A stretch of DNA of 64,000 nucleotides from Scolanthus callimorphus (Eukaryota; Cnidaria; Anthozoa; Actiniaria; Edwardsiidae): NCBI GenBank assembly GCA_033964015.1, contig CM066922.1, forward strand, positions 1,566,856 through 1,630,855, given 5' to 3'. Shown in pieces: positions 1-10,623 of this stretch (position 1 is the first letter of the stretch; every line of letters starts with the position of its first letter). The notes under the pieces are model-generated. The model searched no databases, had not been told where the DNA came from, and worked only from the letters and a program-made list of their open reading frames with translations. The position numbers and the translations under genes were made by a program.

Positions 1-2273
1 ATTGATTTCGTTTTGCTGCATTCATAGTTACTAACCACTTACTGGCCCAGGAGGAAATAGAAGATAAATCGCTATTCAACTCGCTAGCAGTAGCTTCAGG
101 GGACACATCCACTTCATTTAATAGCAGCGTGTCGTCAGCGAATAGAAAGCAGCCGCTCTCAAGCCCAACCTGGATATCATTGATATAAATGAGAAATATG
201 AGCGGACCTAAGACGGAGCCCTGAGGCACACCGGCTTTGATAGTTTGGCACGAGGAGCTGCTTCCTTCGATAACAACCTGTTGCTTTCTTTCACTTAAAT
301 AACTCTCAAACCACTTATAAAGATCACCCCTCACACCAACCCTTTTCAATTTGAGGAGCAGTCCCTCGTGCCAGACCTTATCGAATGCTTTGGATATGTC
401 CAAAAACACCGCGCGTACTTCAGTCCCCCTATCAAGTGCTTCATGTATTTGGTTCACGATATAAACCAACTGCATTACAGTCGAATCATTTAAAGAAAAA
501 CCAGATTGAAAACGATAAAAAAGTCCTATCCGCTTTAAAAAAGAATTCAATCTGAGAAAAACAATTTTTTCACATATTTTACTAATACTAGGCAGGAGAG
601 AGACCGGCCGATAATTTACTTTGAATTGTCGGTTATCGCGTTTAAACAATGGTATAACATTCGCTAACTTCCAATCACTTGGGAGTTGACCAAGAGATAG
701 AGGAAGGTTAATTAAATTTGATAATGCAAGTGCGAGCCCACTCTTACAAAGCCTTAGTACCCTATTGCTAATTCCGTCAAAACCACACGCTTTATTCACA
801 TATACAAGGTCCAGCAACTTGTACACCTCGTCTTCACTAGTCGACACGCAAGAAATGGTAGAGTGTGTCGCGTCTTCGATTTCATTTGAAATAGGGCTAA
901 CAGTCGCATGATCATCAGTAGCTGGTAATTGTGATTGACTTACAAAATAATTATTAAAAACCTCAGCTTTTTCTTTCGGGTCTGAATATATTTTACCATC
1001 ATCATGTATTGGTGGTATGGAGTTAAATCCTTTTGAGCCATAAAACGACTTGGCGACCTGCCACCATTTTTTACTTGGCGTTGCTGGGTCACTTAGTATT
1101 TCATTGACATTATTATTGTGATCCTGTTTCGCTTGCCTAATTAATGAAGTTACCAAATTCCTCTGAGTGCGGTACGCCTCCCAATTTTGAGGCAATTTAT
1201 TATGAATAAAAAATTTTAAAAAACGATCTCGTTTGCGAATTGCACAACGAATATGGCCACGCATCCAAGGCTTGTCGTTGGGACGAATTGTGACAACTTT
1301 GCTTGGAATGAAGCAGTCAATAACAAATTTAAACAATGAAAACCACTTTTTATAAATAGCATCAATTCCGTCTGTCGTATCAGAAAATACACTATTCCAA
1401 TCCGCTTCACTCAAAGCACGATTCAAACCATCTTCGTCGACATTTGAAAAATTTCTCACCTGACGCTTAAAACATTTTTGCCTATAAACAGGGATTGCTA
1501 AATTTCCATAAATAACATTGTGATCACAATTCGAGGGAGGACTGAGTGTCCCTAAACGTGTAAATATTTCCGGGGAATCGGTTATCAAAACATCTAAAAT
1601 TGATTCTGACGTGTCCGTTATTCTTGTGGATTCCTTAATGAGCTGAGAAAGCGAATTGCATTCTAAAAAATTCCATAGCTTCATACCCACACTTGTATTA
1701 GGTGTTGATGTTTGACAGAAATTATAATGGGCGTTTAGATCCCCAATTAAAACAATAGCCGAATAATGCATTGGTTGAATTACATTAAGGCGATCTTGTA
1801 ACCTCGCAAAAAAAATAATCTTCCAGATCGGCACAAGAATCGGGTCTATAATATACTCCACAAATAATCTTAAATTTGTCCAAACTTAATTCAAGCCATA
1901 TGCATTCAATATCGTCACATTCTAGCTCAGGTTTTCTTTTGAAAGATAAATGTTCCGCAATATAAACTGCCACACCCCCAGCTCTAATTTCCGAGCGGTC
2001 TTTTCTCAATGGACTATGATACCCTTCAATATACAACTTGTCACCAGGAATGCGATTATTCAACCAAGTTTCAGAAACTGCAAAGATATCAAACTTATTC
2101 GACTGGACCAGAGAAGAAATTTCAGTGAATTTTTCGTTGGATCTATCCGAAAAACGAAAACTGCGTACATTTGCGTGTGCAATAGAAAGACCTGGTTGTC
2201 TGGGGCCTGGATTCGGATGAACCGTACCCGAAGCGAGCAACATAATTAACAAAACGAGAAAATGCATTACCAA
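1..2273 (-). pseudogene. LINE ORF2: endonuclease-reverse transcriptase, frameshifted
   Basis: ORF2 copies the LINE RNA into a nicked genomic target. The start at 2273 gives a hydrophobic leader and the HPNPGP motif, followed by endonuclease blocks (AHANVRSFR, AVSETWLN, GGVAVYI). An A8 run at 1808-1815 (T8 in the gene) shifts the frame, so the first reading frame stops at 1785. The other frame resumes at once with GDLNAH, then the RT domain. RT motifs seen include FLDISKAFDKVW (around 400), GVPQGSVLGPLIF (around 210) and LFADDTLL (around 140, the catalytic aspartates). I see no further break down to position 1. The single homopolymer frameshift could be a sequencing error or real decay. Confidence 0.85.
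2202..2273 (-). other. Signal-like leader with 2A-like NPGP motif
   Basis: The first 24 residues of ORF2 are a hydrophobic stretch (residues 2-14) ending in SGTVHPNPGP. The NPGP codons are 2213-2202. Active 2A sequences have D-V/I-E-x-N-P-G followed by P; here the D and E positions are T and H, so ribosome skipping may be weak or absent. 2A-like leaders are known in APE-type LINEs of other marine invertebrates, where uncleaved forms can act as signal sequences. Confidence 0.6.
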
Positions 2274-2598
2274 TTCACCAATTCAAAGACCCACAGAAAA
2301 ACCGCAAGATATAATTATTTCCTTATTATTAAATAGCCCTATAGCTGCTCGGTACGCTTGTAAATCAACCCCCATCTAAAAGTATCAAGCATGACTCACC
2401 TCTAGTCGAAGTTGCAGGAAAGTAAGAACAGAAATAGAAAAATAATAAAGTAGTGGCCAACATTACACATACACATACACATACAAACACAAAAACATTA
2501 ATCGTTCTGTTGTAGACAACTACGCACAACTGATCTAACGCTATAAGCATAGAGCTTGAGTCACAAGAGGAGCGGTGAGGCCAATTCTCGGCATTCAA

Positions 2599-3268
2599 TT
2601 AGATAAAGCCAAGCTTTTCAAAATCTTCGTCGTCGCGGATTCGCGCAATTCTAAATTTGGAAGGAGCAGACTCATCCTTCCATCTGGCCATAACATATCC
2701 ATCTGCTGTATACACATACGCCTGATCTTTACAAACTGCTCTTGCCCGCTTATACATCTGCTGAGTTTCCCAGGTAAAGTCCTCGTTAACATAGAGTTCT
2801 TTTCCTTTCAGCTTTCTCCTTGCACGCATGACAGCCCTCTTTGCATCGTACGTCGAGAATTTCGCAATAATCGCTCGATTTACTTGACTACTCTTCTGCC
2901 CGACACGGTGGGCCCTATCAATCAGCTCCGGCCTCAGTGTTAATTCAAGATGTTCATCAAAGAAGGCCAAGGCTTTCATCTTATAATCTTTCCTTCACGC
3001 CAACTTCTTCCAATTCACGCGAAACTCTACCAATTTCCTCCTCTTCGTCACTCATTTCACTTTCGGCATCGACCACACGCCTCGGACTAGGCTCAATTTC
3101 ACTAATTCCGTAAATACGAATGTTCATTCTCCGAGAATACTGCTCATTGTTGGACGCTCGTTTCTCAGCAGCAGCTACCCTTGTCTCGAGGTTAACAATC
3201 TTCACTTTCAATGGCTCGACCTCGGCTTTCAAAAGATTCTCGAGTACATTGGTAATTGAGCTTGAAAT
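2599..3268 (-). pseudogene. LINE ORF1, coiled-coil RNA-binding protein, broken
   Basis: ORF1p of this LINE type binds element RNA. The upstream part (down to 2981) is a heptad-like coiled coil (LLKAEVEPLKVKIVNLE) followed by NNEQYSRRMNIRIYGI, the usual start of the RRM-like domain, then an acidic linker. It ends in TAA at 2983-2981. The next frame starts at ATG 2979 and carries the C-terminal part (DRAHRVG, RAIIAKFSTYDAKRAVM), which ends at 2599. A one-base frameshift around 2980 explains the split. The N-terminus is replaced by satellite sequence, so the ORF1 start is missing. Confidence 0.75.
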
Positions 3269-3271
3269 AAG

Positions 3272-3655
3272 GAGTTTTAAATAACATTTGCGTGGGCTTG
3301 TGGATAATGAAATGTGCACAACATTTTCAATGCCTAGTCAGGAGGATTTTCATTACACCTTTGCACTCTTTCGCGACCCATAGTAAAATTAACAAGAGTT
3401 TTAAATAACATTCGCATGGGCTTGTGGATAATGAAATGTGCACTACATTTCCAATGGCTAGTCAGGACATGTCAGGAGAGATTTTCACTACACCTTTGCA
3501 CACTTTCACGACCCATAGTGAATTTACGAGAATTTTGAATAGCATTCGCATCTGCTTGCGAATAATGAAATTCGAACCATATTCCCAATGGCTAGTCAGG
3601 AGAGATTTTAACTACACCTTTGCACATGCATTTCGTGAGCCATAGTAAAATTAAG
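3272..3655. repeat. Three-copy tandem repeat, about 124-132 bp unit
   Basis: Units start near 3272, 3396 and 3528 with GAGTTTTAAATAACATT-like sequence, followed by a shared GGCTTGTGGATAATGAAAT block and a CTACACCTTTGCAC block. The second copy carries an extra CATGTCAGGA-like insertion. The array abuts the truncated 5' end of the LINE, so the LINE breakpoint lies at the array edge. Confidence 0.85.
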
Positions 3656-4497
3656 GTGGCTCCCGAGTATTTATTTCAGAAATAGACCTCAACTTCTAGC
3701 GTACGTTTGACCCTGAAAAAATCTTCCGATTTCCATAATTGTTTTCACAGAGCTTAAGCAACCTCTGCACTACCAAATGGTGTAGTTCATTTGATATATT
3801 AAGCTCGTCTGTCTTGGGTATTTTAAATTTTCCAAAGGAGGTGTTTTTAGAATAATTGTTATAACTTGAAAATTCGAGCGTGAATGCTCTTATTACCAGC
3901 TAAAATCGCATCCATAGTAATAAGGGTTTACTCAGAGAAATGCACAGGTCAGCTTTTACCATGCGATTTAAGTTGTAAACGATGTAATAATTTTGCCTCT
4001 AAAAATGTCTTATTCCGCTTCTGTTTAATGTGCCGAGCGCGGATATCAGAAAAGTAGGAGAGCTCTTCGGGATTATATCGGCTAATGTTCACTCTTAATT
4101 ATATAAAAGAGAAAATAGAATCGAGTATCTACAGAAAGCGATATTTAATAAACGAATGAGAGCAGCTTCTTGTCCAGCATGTGCTGTTGCTATAACATTC
4201 AATTCGAGCTCGAAACAACTAAATTGCTGGAATTGTTTCGTAAGTTTCTTTCGTGAGAGGTAGAGTACAACTAACTGAGAAGACTTACCAAGTTTGGGCT
4301 CGTCGTAACACGATATTACCATTCAATACATTTTTATTCAAAATAAATTCAAGACTTTCTTATACACATAACTCACTCACATAGGCATTACTAAATTGTA
4401 GATAAAATCATAACATTAACGCATAAATGTATGTTATAAATGTTATACATATTGTTTTAAAAATGTCTAACAGTAGTTTTCAAAAAGTGTCCTATAG
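3656..4497. other. No gene seen
   Basis: AT-rich DNA with no convincing coding region, RNA gene or repeat on either strand. Short open frames here (for example 4095-4322, minus) have no recognisable motif. Confidence 0.5.
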
Positions 4498-4783
4498 TTT
4501 ACCACTGTACATGCATTGCTACGCGAAAAAAAAATTCAATGTTGCGATGGGCGATTGGCAATTTTTAGCCGTCAAACAAACCAAAACGCTGGATTCGGCC
4601 ACTTCAGTGGGTCCAAATTGATTGCCATATCAACCAAAATGGTTTTAAGCTACCCTTGTATACTTTGCCTCGAATGTTGATCTTTCTGGTTGAAGAAAAT
4701 CATCACTTTACAATTGTCTTGCGTAAAATTGCCAATCGCAATAGTGAATTTTGAGGCCGCGTAGCAATGCATACCGTGGTAAA
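4498..4783. mobile_element. MITE with about 60-bp inverted ends (family M1)
   Basis: Left end TTTACCACTGTACATGCATT and right end ...ATGCATACCGTGGTAAA are inverted copies. The inverted similarity continues inward through CATTGCTACGCG and the GCGATT-GGCAATTTT block. There is no coding potential. A second copy of the family lies at 36337-37075 and is itself interrupted. The autonomous partner is not visible. Confidence 0.85.
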
Positions 4784-5497
4784 CATTCATTATCACGAAA
4801 TAAACCATATACACCACTTTCACAATTCAGTTTTTCTTATCACCCAGACACACCCAAGAGTCTGATATAACAGCCAACAATCCCGTTTTGTACTACCCTG
4901 AGTATCAGGCTTTCTTGGGAAAAAAATAAAAACAAAGTAAGGCTGCCCCTGCCTCATTTTGCCGAGGAGAGGAAGGGTCTGATGCTCAGGCTAGTGTTTC
5001 TCTTCATGACTTAACATCTAATTGATTGTAGAAGGCCCGTATAGCAGGTCATCAAAGTGGCAGTTTAGATTCTGATGCTGGATGACTACCAACTCTGTCT
5101 TGTCCGAACTCACAAGAGATTTGTGGACGGCTTTTTTCCTTTGCTGGTCGACTCTTTTCCTTCATGGGTAAGGGTCTCGTCTCGTCTGGAAACAAAGGAC
5201 AATGAAAACAAATTAAAAAATTAAAAGCTGCTTTCAGTTTTGTTGATGTTGTCATAACGTCTTTTGAATTCTTCAGGGAGTCCTTTGTATTTCACTACAG
5301 AAATCTCCTGCTCCCTCCTATTTTGTTCTATCCCAAAACCAAAAAAAAATCGTATGTCAAACTTAGGGAGTGTATCTATAAAAATTGCGTCCAACAGATA
5401 ACGTCTGACGCGCGTCATATAAGAATAACTCTGATTCAAAAACAAGAACTTGATTATGGAAATCGCAAAAAGTTGTTTACTATAGTATCGACTCACT
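4784..5497. other. No gene seen
   Basis: No supported gene or repeat. Small minus-strand open frames at 5052-5496 lack motifs. Confidence 0.5.
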
Positions 5498-6262
5498 GAT
5501 CGGTTATTATACGGGGTTTATTTTCCCTGCATTTTCTGACCAGGAAAATGTTTAGACTATTCGCGTAATCTTTCCAAGCACGCCGGGAAAACACGACGGA
5601 ACACTTCGAATATTCCTTTGTTGAGAAAATGCGAGGAAAACGCGAACAAAGGGGGTTATTATACGGGGTTAATTTTCCTTGCGTTTTCTGACCAGGAAAA
5701 ATGTTTAGACTGCTCGAGTAATCTTTCCAAGTAAACGCCAGGAAAACTCAGCAGAACACTTCGAACATTCCTGTTCAAGAAAATGCGAGGAAAACGCGAC
5801 CAAAGGGGGTTATTATACGGGGTTAATTTTCCCTGCGTTTTCTGACCAGGAAAATGTTTAGACTACTCACGTAATCTTTTCAAGTAAACGCCAGGAAAAC
5901 TCCAAGGAACACTTCGAATATCCCTGTTCAAGAAAATGCGAGGAAAACGCGAACAAAGGGGGTTATTATACGGGGTTAAGTTTCCCTGCGTTTTCTGACC
6001 AGGAAAATGTTAAGACTTCTCGAGTAATCTTTCCAAGTAAACGCCAGGAAAACTCAGCAGAACACTTCGAATATTCCTGTTCAAGAAAATGCGAGGAAAA
6101 AGCGACCAAAGGGGGTTATTTTACGGGCTTAATTTTCCCTGCGTTTTCTGACCAGGAAAATGTTTAGACTACGCGCGTAATCTTTCCAAGTAAACGCCAG
6201 GAAAACTCGACGGTACACTTCGAATATTCGTGTTCTAGAAAATGTGAAGGAAACGCTAGGAA
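5498..6262. repeat. Minisatellite, five copies of a 153-bp unit
   Basis: Units begin GGGGGTTATTATACGGGGTT at about 5498 (partial), 5651, 5805, 5958 and 6111, so the period is 153-154 bp. Each contains GCGTTTTCTGACCAGGAAAA and ends in AAATGCGAGGAAAACGCG. Copies differ by scattered point changes. Degenerate pieces of the unit (CAAGGAAAACTCCACGG) continue to about 6345, just upstream of the zinc-finger exon at 6572. Confidence 0.95.
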
Positions 6263-6571
6263 TATCTAAGATTTACCCGACATAATACGTAAGGGATGAC
6301 ATCGAGTTTAACGACACGTAAAATGCAAGGAAAACTCCACGGAAAATGTCGTATTTTCCCGAGATGGCAAAACGTGAAGATTATACAAGAATATTTGGAA
6401 TTTTACGAACATTTTGCCACCTTCAAAACTACTGGAAAACGCGGACTTTTTTGCCGTGAAAGTCAAGTTCTGATTGGATAAAAAGCGCTCAGCAGGTCCT
6501 CAGCACGTGAACACAGCATGAACCAAACTCGGTGGCTCAGTAAACGAATCAGTGGTATACATATTCATAAG

Positions 6572-6812
6572 ATGGCGGACGGCAAGAAGACAAGATTCTG
6601 TGAACCTTGTCACGAATATTTGAATTTAAAAACTTATCGTCGGCACTTAGATTTGTATTTTGATAGAAGAACGAAGAAATGGAATCAGCGCGACGATTCA
6701 TCAAACGAAAAACTACTAAATTTAAATTGTGGCGACACTTTTAGAAATGATGGTCAGTCAGAATCAAGCTGTACGGTGTCAAATGAAGAACCATCTCAGA
6801 TCGATGTACCAG
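6572..6812 (+). CDS. Zinc-finger-like first exon, probably of a CACTA-type transposon gene
   Basis: The ATG at 6572 gives MADGKKTRFCEPCHEYL followed by KTYRRHLDLYF. This is a compact C-x2-C-x(n)-H-x3-H pattern, then a Ser/Glu-rich tail. A splice donor (CCAG then GTAAAT) sits at 6813, after which the frame has no further motif. In cnidarian genomes I have seen such exons at the start of tnp2/CACTA-type proteins, but that link is from memory. No downstream exon is recognisable before the RTE fragment, so this is probably an orphan first exon. AAGATGGCGG at the start codon is also a YY1-type motif. Confidence 0.5.
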
Positions 6813-7774
6813 GTAAATTGATGACACTGAATACGACTAGGGCATGGATACCAATAGTAGTTTATTTACTCAAACTAACCGGGGACGCTCGGGAGTTGTC
6901 TCTTCTGTTCGGTATTTGTTTCAGACCTACAATCTGACGAAGAAAATAAAATGTCCAGTTTCATTTTCTGACAGAATTTTTCCTCCCCTCCTTAATATTG
7001 TGAAAAATGAAGTCACATTTTCAGGCGCAAAACGGGCTAAATTTCTAATCCCAGTGCTCTCAACATTGAAAGTAGGGGGCGGTGAAAGTGGACACTTTAT
7101 TATGCGATCAGATTGTATTTGTATTCGATACTACGGGATGTAACGCAAAACGGGGCAATTTCGAGTTGTAATGACCAACAGCGAAGCGCAAAGTTAACGG
7201 ATTTATATTTGTGTAGCAGCGCATAGTTATGGTGTGTAAACTTGTTGGTGTAATTACTTAGTTTAGTAGCTCTAAGTAATATAAGGAAAAACAATGAAAA
7301 GAGTCGAAATATGTGTTTTTTTCTGGCGCCTTTTCTTTGTATGAATTTCCAGAGAACATATTCTCAGAACATGCTAAAAACCGGCGAACAAATTGAAACT
7401 TACTTTATTGTGTCGTGAGGGTATTGAGCATTACATGTGTTGTGGTTGATACACGTTTGCTGCTAAATGGTTTCCGAGGGGAGACAGAAACTAGAGTTTT
7501 GTCACTAGTTGTAGATTGAGACTTCGCAGAACTCATTCTCCTTTCCTAGAAGATCCTCTTAAACACGACCAGAATGCTTGAAACCAAGTTTTAGTCTTTT
7601 TAGAGATAAATAGCAAACAAACAAACATAAACGTGTCAGTTAAAGTTATTTATGCTAATGCGCTCTGTACTTTTACATGCCTTGTAATCGAATTTGACGG
7701 TGCGCCATTCTTCAGAATACAATTATTAATATTCCTGCAAATATATTCAGTTATGTCCTATAAATCCAACCCTA
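6813..7774. other. No gene seen
   Basis: No supported coding region or repeat. Several short frames are open without recognisable motifs. Confidence 0.45.
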
Positions 7775-7865
7775 CGTCCTTGTCGTGGGAGGCGGAAACG
7801 GGTAATGCCGGCTAACAGGGCTCTGGTAAAACCTGGTAGGCCAATCACCTGCTAGGCGGATATCT

Positions 7866-9289
7866 ATGATTACGGAAACATTGACGAATACTACTACCGA
7901 CGTCTTGGTAAGAGGAGGCCCTTCAAGGAGCATGACGCAGCAGGGGGAAAGCCAGAAGGAACCTCGGCGGCCGATCAGCCTTCTCACGCCTAGACAAACA
8001 ACCAAGATTGGTACTTGGAACGTTAGATCTATGTATCAGACAGGGAAAACATCAACAATCGCAGCAGAAATGAGAAGATACAACTTAGAAGTCCTTGGTC
8101 TCAGCGAAGTCCGGTGGACGAAATCGGGTAAGTTGAAGCTCGCCATAGGGGAGACTCTGCTATACTCTGGGCACGAGGACCAGAATGCCCCACATACCGA
8201 AGGAGTTGCGTTTATGATCTCCAAGCACACCCAAAAGTCGTTAATTAGCTGGGAACCGATTAACTCGAGGCTGATTACTGCATGTTTCAAGACCACGCAC
8301 CGCAGGATCAAGGTCCGGGTCATTCAGTGCTACGCACCAACCAACGAGGCAGAAGAGTCGGTAAAAGAGGAATTTTACAACACATTGCAAGGTCTTATCA
8401 CCAGACTAAAAGAGAAAGAGCTAACAATCCTTATGGGAGATTTTAACGCCAAGATAGGTTCGGTGAACATAGGATACGAGCTTGTCATGGGAAAACATGC
8501 CCTTGGGGAGATGAACGAAAATGGGGAGTTATTTGCAGATTTGTGCGCCAACAACGAGCTCGTCATAGGAGGAAGTATTTTCCCACATAAGAAGATACAC
8601 AAAGCAACCTGGCGGTCCCCAGATAACATCACGGAAAATCAAATAGATCACTTGTGCATCACTCGTAAGTTTAGAAGATAATGATGTCAGGGTCATGAGG
8701 GGAGCAGACGCCGGCAGCGACCACCATCTCTTAGTAGCGACCATGAAATTGAAGCTCAAAAGATGTTATGTTCAGCGGCGGTCTAGAGTTAAGTATAACG
8801 TTGCATACCTTGAAGATCAACCAATTGCGGAAGCCTTCCAGATCAACTTAAAGAACAGGTTTCAGGCCCTTCAGAACACCGAAGAAGAAGATGGTACAAT
8901 TGACACGCATTGGCAACACCTGAAGAACGCGTGGATGACTACCTGCGAAGATACACTGGGAAAGAAACAGACCCGGCACAAGGAATGGATATCAGCGGAG
9001 ACCCTGCGTAAAGTACAAAAGAGAAAGTAAAAAAAAGACCTGCTGAATAATTGCAGAACACGCGCCGCGAAGAAGCAGGCCCAGCAAGAATACTCTGCGG
9101 CCCATCAGGCAGTAAGAAGGAGCGCAAGGAACGACAAGAGAGAATACATCGAGAACTTAGCGAAACAAGCCGAGGAAGCAGCGACAAAGGGAAATATGAA
9201 AGACCTTTACCACACTACTAAGAAGCTAGCTGGGAAGTTTCACCAGGCAAATCACACGATCAAGGACGAACCATTTTGCTGTGCAGGAA
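7866..9289 (+). pseudogene. RTE-type LINE fragment: endonuclease region only
   Basis: This is the 5' part of an RTE-like (BovB-related) LINE ORF. The APE endonuclease nicks target DNA. Motifs in order: IGTWNVRSMYQTGK, LGLSEVRW, VIQCYAPTNEAEE, LMGDFNAKIG, ENQIDHLCI. A frameshift at about 8679 moves GSDHHLLVA, the catalytic histidine block, into the next frame (8695-9030). An in-frame TAA follows at 9028-9030, and coding similarity continues (KKQAQQEY, KKLAGKF) to about 9280. It then stops at a C14 run (9296-9309). No RT domain is present, so the copy is truncated at its 3' side. 5' UTR-like sequence probably starts near 7775. Confidence 0.8.
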
Positions 9290-9814
9290 AAAGCCCCCCC
9301 CCCCCCCCTCAAGAGTTAAATGGTCGGCCCCTTAGATTTTATTTCACTTGAGTCTAGGGTGACAATGCTCAATCCAGCATCCATAGAAGTCACGAAACGT
9401 TTGCTGTCCACCGGAGTAACACCTAACTGCCGAACTATTCTACAATGAAATACACGATATTGCATAATTTCTAAAAACATTTGGGCGCATTCCTAGTTAC
9501 CTCCCCAAAAATTGCCAAACCCCTAAAAGGGAAAATACAATATTTGACAACAACAACAATAAGCCTCGCCTGTCGCGCGCACACTGTCATACAAATTATA
9601 AGACATCTACACGGTTTTGTATAGCCCTATAAATCTGAAAACCGGTTTCTTATATTTTGTATTAATAATCGCCGCCTGTTAGAAAGCGCAGCTACAACAC
9701 AGACAACCGTACTGACGAAGTGCCTCCGCCCTCGGATTCTCCCTGATCTGCCTGGGACGCTGCGGTAGATGCGCAAGTCTCCGATGCGATTTTCTGCCCG
9801 TACCCTTGCTCTCC
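9290..9814. other. No gene seen; poly-C run at the left
   Basis: A 14-bp C run marks the breakpoint of the RTE fragment. The rest has no supported feature. Confidence 0.5.
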
Positions 9815-10623
9815 CTAGCTCAATATTTGCAAATTGAGGAAGTGGAATCCTCGATCTCGTCTGTAGTATAAGCGCTGCACAGCACGGCCCTGTGGTCTGC
9901 TTATTTGTACTGCAAATGCGTCGACAGCCCCGACGGCATTCGGGAATTCTTGAAACTCATTTCTTTGACTCTCCCATGTTTCCTCGTCGTTCCATGTGAC
10001 ATATCGGTGGTAATAAGCCTCATATAAAATAGGTACAATCGTATGTATGACGTCATTAACATTACTGACGGATATACAAAAACTGCGTATGTATGATGTC
10101 ATTAACATTACTGACGGATATACAAAAACTGCTGGCTGAGGGCAATCAGTGTATGGTAATTTCTGAGCCACAAAAATGTCAACAACATCCTGTCGTGTAA
10201 GCACAGAGCATAGGGTCGCGTTCGCCTCACACGCCTTCGGGGGTTCCACGGGTCCCGCACGCGGGCCTCAACCTCAAGCCGAGTTCGCTCCACTACTCTC
10301 GTTAGACTCCCGGGAGTGTCACCTGTTAAAAGCCAGAAATTGCCTGGGCGAACAACCAAGTTGTTCCACACACTGTCTTCGTGGATTCTCCAGCGATTTC
10401 TGTCGTAGTTTTGGGCGAGTATCCTATGTACGGGAACCTCCAATTCTATCAATTCTCTGATTTGACGAATTATCTGTTCAATGGCTGTTATCAGAACTTC
10501 AATCGGTAGAAATGGTGGCGGAGGAAGTTGCCCGCGGCTTGCTATGCTTAGGTACTCAACCAGGAAGGCGAGAATCGAAAAAATAAACGTAGGGACGGGA
10601 GGAATCATTTCTACATAGCGCAA
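9815..10623 (-). pseudogene. DDE_4-type transposase (PIF/Harbinger or ISL2EU-like), broken
   Basis: The minus strand encodes a helix-turn-helix region (LCLHDRMLLTFLWLRNYHTL) in the frame starting at 10623. The continuation lies in another frame: SVSNVNDVIHTIVPILYEAY, a W-rich stretch, then the first catalytic block FPNAVGAVDAFAVQISRP and YYRRDRGFHFLNLQ. This order is typical of DDE_Tnp_4 transposases. The frame switch coincides with a 46-bp tandem duplication (10041-10132), whose length is not a multiple of three. Catalytic blocks after the first aspartate are missing, so the copy is a truncated relic. Confidence 0.7.
10041..10132. repeat. 46-bp tandem duplication inside a transposase relic
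   Basis: Two adjacent copies (10041-10086, 10087-10132) start GTATGTATGA and differ at one position (GACGTC versus GATGTC). The duplication shifts the transposase frame by one base. Confidence 0.95.

Larger units (their letters stand above)
1..3268 (-). mobile_element. CR1/L2-type non-LTR retrotransposon, runs off the left edge
   Basis: One LINE read on the minus strand. It has a broken ORF1 (coiled coil plus nucleic-acid-binding region, 3268-2599), a 325-bp spacer with a CACATA-type simple repeat (about 2465-2495), and ORF2 (apurinic endonuclease then reverse transcriptase, from 2273 to beyond position 1). The element's 5' end appears lost at about 3268, where satellite DNA begins. The 3' end lies outside the window. 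Clade is judged from the endonuclease style and the HPNPGP leader, which I know from CR1/L2-like elements; RT phylogeny would settle it. Confidence 0.85.

Noticed and set aside
1950..2249. Plus-strand open frames opposite the LINE endonuclease
   Set aside because: They mirror a region with clear minus-strand endonuclease motifs and show no motifs of their own.
2470..2500. CACATA/ACAC repeat as a LINE 3' tail
   Set aside because: It lies between ORF1 and ORF2, not at a 3' end, so it is a spacer microsatellite.
5498..6262. CRISPR-like array
   Set aside because: The repeats are contiguous 153-bp units without spacers, in a eukaryotic genome.
7100..7294. Minus-strand frame near 7.2 kb as a gene
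   Set aside because: Short, no motif, no splice context.
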